In this document: piece by piece, positions 62,577 to 64,000 of the stretch
How the letters are laid out: each line of letters opens with the position of its first letter
Numbering within the stretch: the first letter of the stretch is position 1
Assembly (NCBI GenBank): GCA_037074615.1
Contig: CM073558.1
Location: 10,416,001-10,480,000, forward strand
From: Leucaena leucocephala
Lineage: Eukaryota; Streptophyta; Magnoliopsida; Fabales; Fabaceae
Direction: 5' to 3'
DNA: 64,000 nt
The notes under the pieces: generated by a model
Seen by the model: only the letters and a program-made list of their open reading frames with translations
Told to the model about the DNA's origin: nothing
The model's database searches: none
Position numbers and translations under genes: made by a program

Positions 62577-64000
62577 TGTCACATCCTACTTTTTCCCTAT
62601 CTGTATAATACTTATAGTGGAAAGAGGTTTGGAAAGGATTGTGATGATGAATAGAAAAAAAATAATGATTAGACAAAAGGTATAAAGATGAGGGACTAGA
62701 ATGAAAAGTTTAAAGGTTCAATGGTAGAAAATGAAAGTAGATAAAAGCTTTAAGCCATTAAGTGTAATTATGAGAAGTTGAGGGCCTAAAGTGTAATTTT
62801 CAAAAGTTTAGGGCAAAATGATAATTATTGAAAGTTGAATGGGAAAAGGCCCAAAAATTCCCATAATCAGATTAGTCCCAAATTTTCCCAGTAAATAGAG
62901 AGATTATTCTGATTAGTTTGACATAACACAGAATTCTGATGTGAGGTCTCGAAAAATTTATATTAATTTTTGAAGAAAAGAAAATTAATAAAGTATCCTC
63001 TAGACCTTATAATCATATACAATTTGGTATTAAATTTTTATAATTAATATAAGAATTTATAAAACTGACAGAGCTCAAAAAGGAGTTATGTAGAATTTAT
63101 TATATAATTTACAGTATATTAAAACACTCGATAAATATGTTTTGGGATATTTCTAAGGAGTTTAGCCCATAAAGATAGTGGACCATGTAGAGGGCCCAAA
63201 ATGGCATCTTATAGGTCCAGTAATATTTTCAGATAAGTATATGGGTCAGGGCTAATAAAAATTGGGAAAAATATAAAATTACGAAAATGCCACTGAATGT
63301 ATGCCATTGTGTTGTGTCATTAAATCAGAGTCAGATAGAGGGCATTTTGGTCATTTGACTAAGGTTAGATGGTCAAGGAGAATTCCTAGAATAGTTGACC
63401 AAGGTTAGCGAATACTCTGATTAGGTGTGAAAAGACAATAATGCCCTTTGAGAAATTAAAGTGAAATCAGACACCGATAAAGGGTCTTGAAGAAATGTAA
63501 GGAATTTTTATCAGGACTTCTAGGTCTCAAACAATTATGAGACTTTGGAGGGAGTTGTTATATATTAGAATGAATTTTTAAAAATGTTAGAATCATTAAA
63601 AGAGGTGTATAGCATTTATTTCAAAATCAGAATATTTTAAGGATACCCGGTAAAGGAAATATGTTGGAATATGTGCCAAAAATAAGGGGATGGATTTGGA
63701 AAGCCAATATGGTGTCCCATAGGAAGCCCAATATGCCAAGTCCATGTTTTTGGGCCTATGAATACTTTATGCCAATTTTTAAAAAAAAGAGAGAAGAAAA
63801 GAAGTAAGAAACTTCATGAATGGAAAGGTGGCATAAAGTGTATTGTTTGGGTTCCACCTAATGCTCACTTACGCCACATGGAAGCAAGGATATGGAAGAA
63901 GAATTGAAGCATGTGATATGTTAGAATAAAATAATGTGAAGATTAAATGTGAGCTATTAGATCAAATAGTGCACAAAGTGATCTTGGCCATTGATTTTTC
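62577..64000 (+). mobile_element. TGTCATATCC-family element, runs off the window end
   Basis: TGTCACATCCTACTTTTTCCC opens it at 62577. It matches the first 1.4 kb of the other copies, including 'aaattttcccagtaaatagag' and the 'gaccaaggtta' region. The last bases ('agatcaaatagtgcacaaagtgatcttggcc') are those found just upstream of the TATA box elsewhere, so the promoter lies past the window end. Confidence 0.85.

Overview
This window is repeat-filled plant nuclear DNA with no intact cellular gene that I can support. The evidence is AT-rich sequence, Athila-type Ty3/gypsy and SIRE-type Ty1/copia remains with tRNA-Asp- and tRNA-iMet-type primer-binding sites, TTTAGGG telomere-like units, and only broken reading frames. 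A eudicot is my guess; the species is not determined.

The main result is one repeat family. About 13 pieces, on both strands, share the termini TGTCATATCC...GGATGTTACA. Full copies are 1.8-3.3 kb. They cover about 31 kb, nearly half the window, by my own sum. Several are bounded by 5-bp target-site duplications (catat, atgct, ctagt, aattt, and a decayed acact). None carries protein domains, so they look like solo LTRs of a long-LTR retrotransposon. The copies keep a common architecture: paired TGATGTCA boxes spaced like an as-1/ocs enhancer, a TATA box, a GTAAG splice donor about 130 nt after it in five copies, and a TGAGATTTC/GAAATCTCA hairpin whose two arms change together.

Layout. 1-786: end of a family copy. 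921-1243: a 90-bp tandem repeat. 2453-6756: an LTR pair enclosing a minus-strand copia gag-protease remnant and an unrecognised acidic ORF. 7260-11713: a solo LTR of another family (TSD atatt) split by a family copy. 12663-15968: a family copy. 15974-19396: a minus-strand SIRE-like gag plus its 1.85-kb LTR. 19555-25160: two truncated family copies around a gene-like minus-strand fragment. 25161-36150: a plus-strand SIRE-like element (LTR, gag, RNase H tail, possible env-like ORF) split by two family copies. 36151-39276: a family copy. 39277-40998 continuing at 60221: older unidentified sequence. 41004-60215: an Athila-like element with TSD tctgg, both LTRs separately interrupted, its leader interrupted, and gag-protease-RT-RNase H-integrase all broken by stops. 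60652-62081: LTR of a second Athila-like element with an exact TGGCGCCGTTGCCGGGGA primer-binding site. 62577-64000: start of another family copy.

The nesting gives a relative order. The Athila-like, SIRE-like and atatt solo-LTR insertions came first, and the TGTCATATCC family landed in all of them later. Most stops in the Athila-like pol fall where the family usually has Gln, Trp or Arg, the pattern left by C-to-T decay of methylated DNA.
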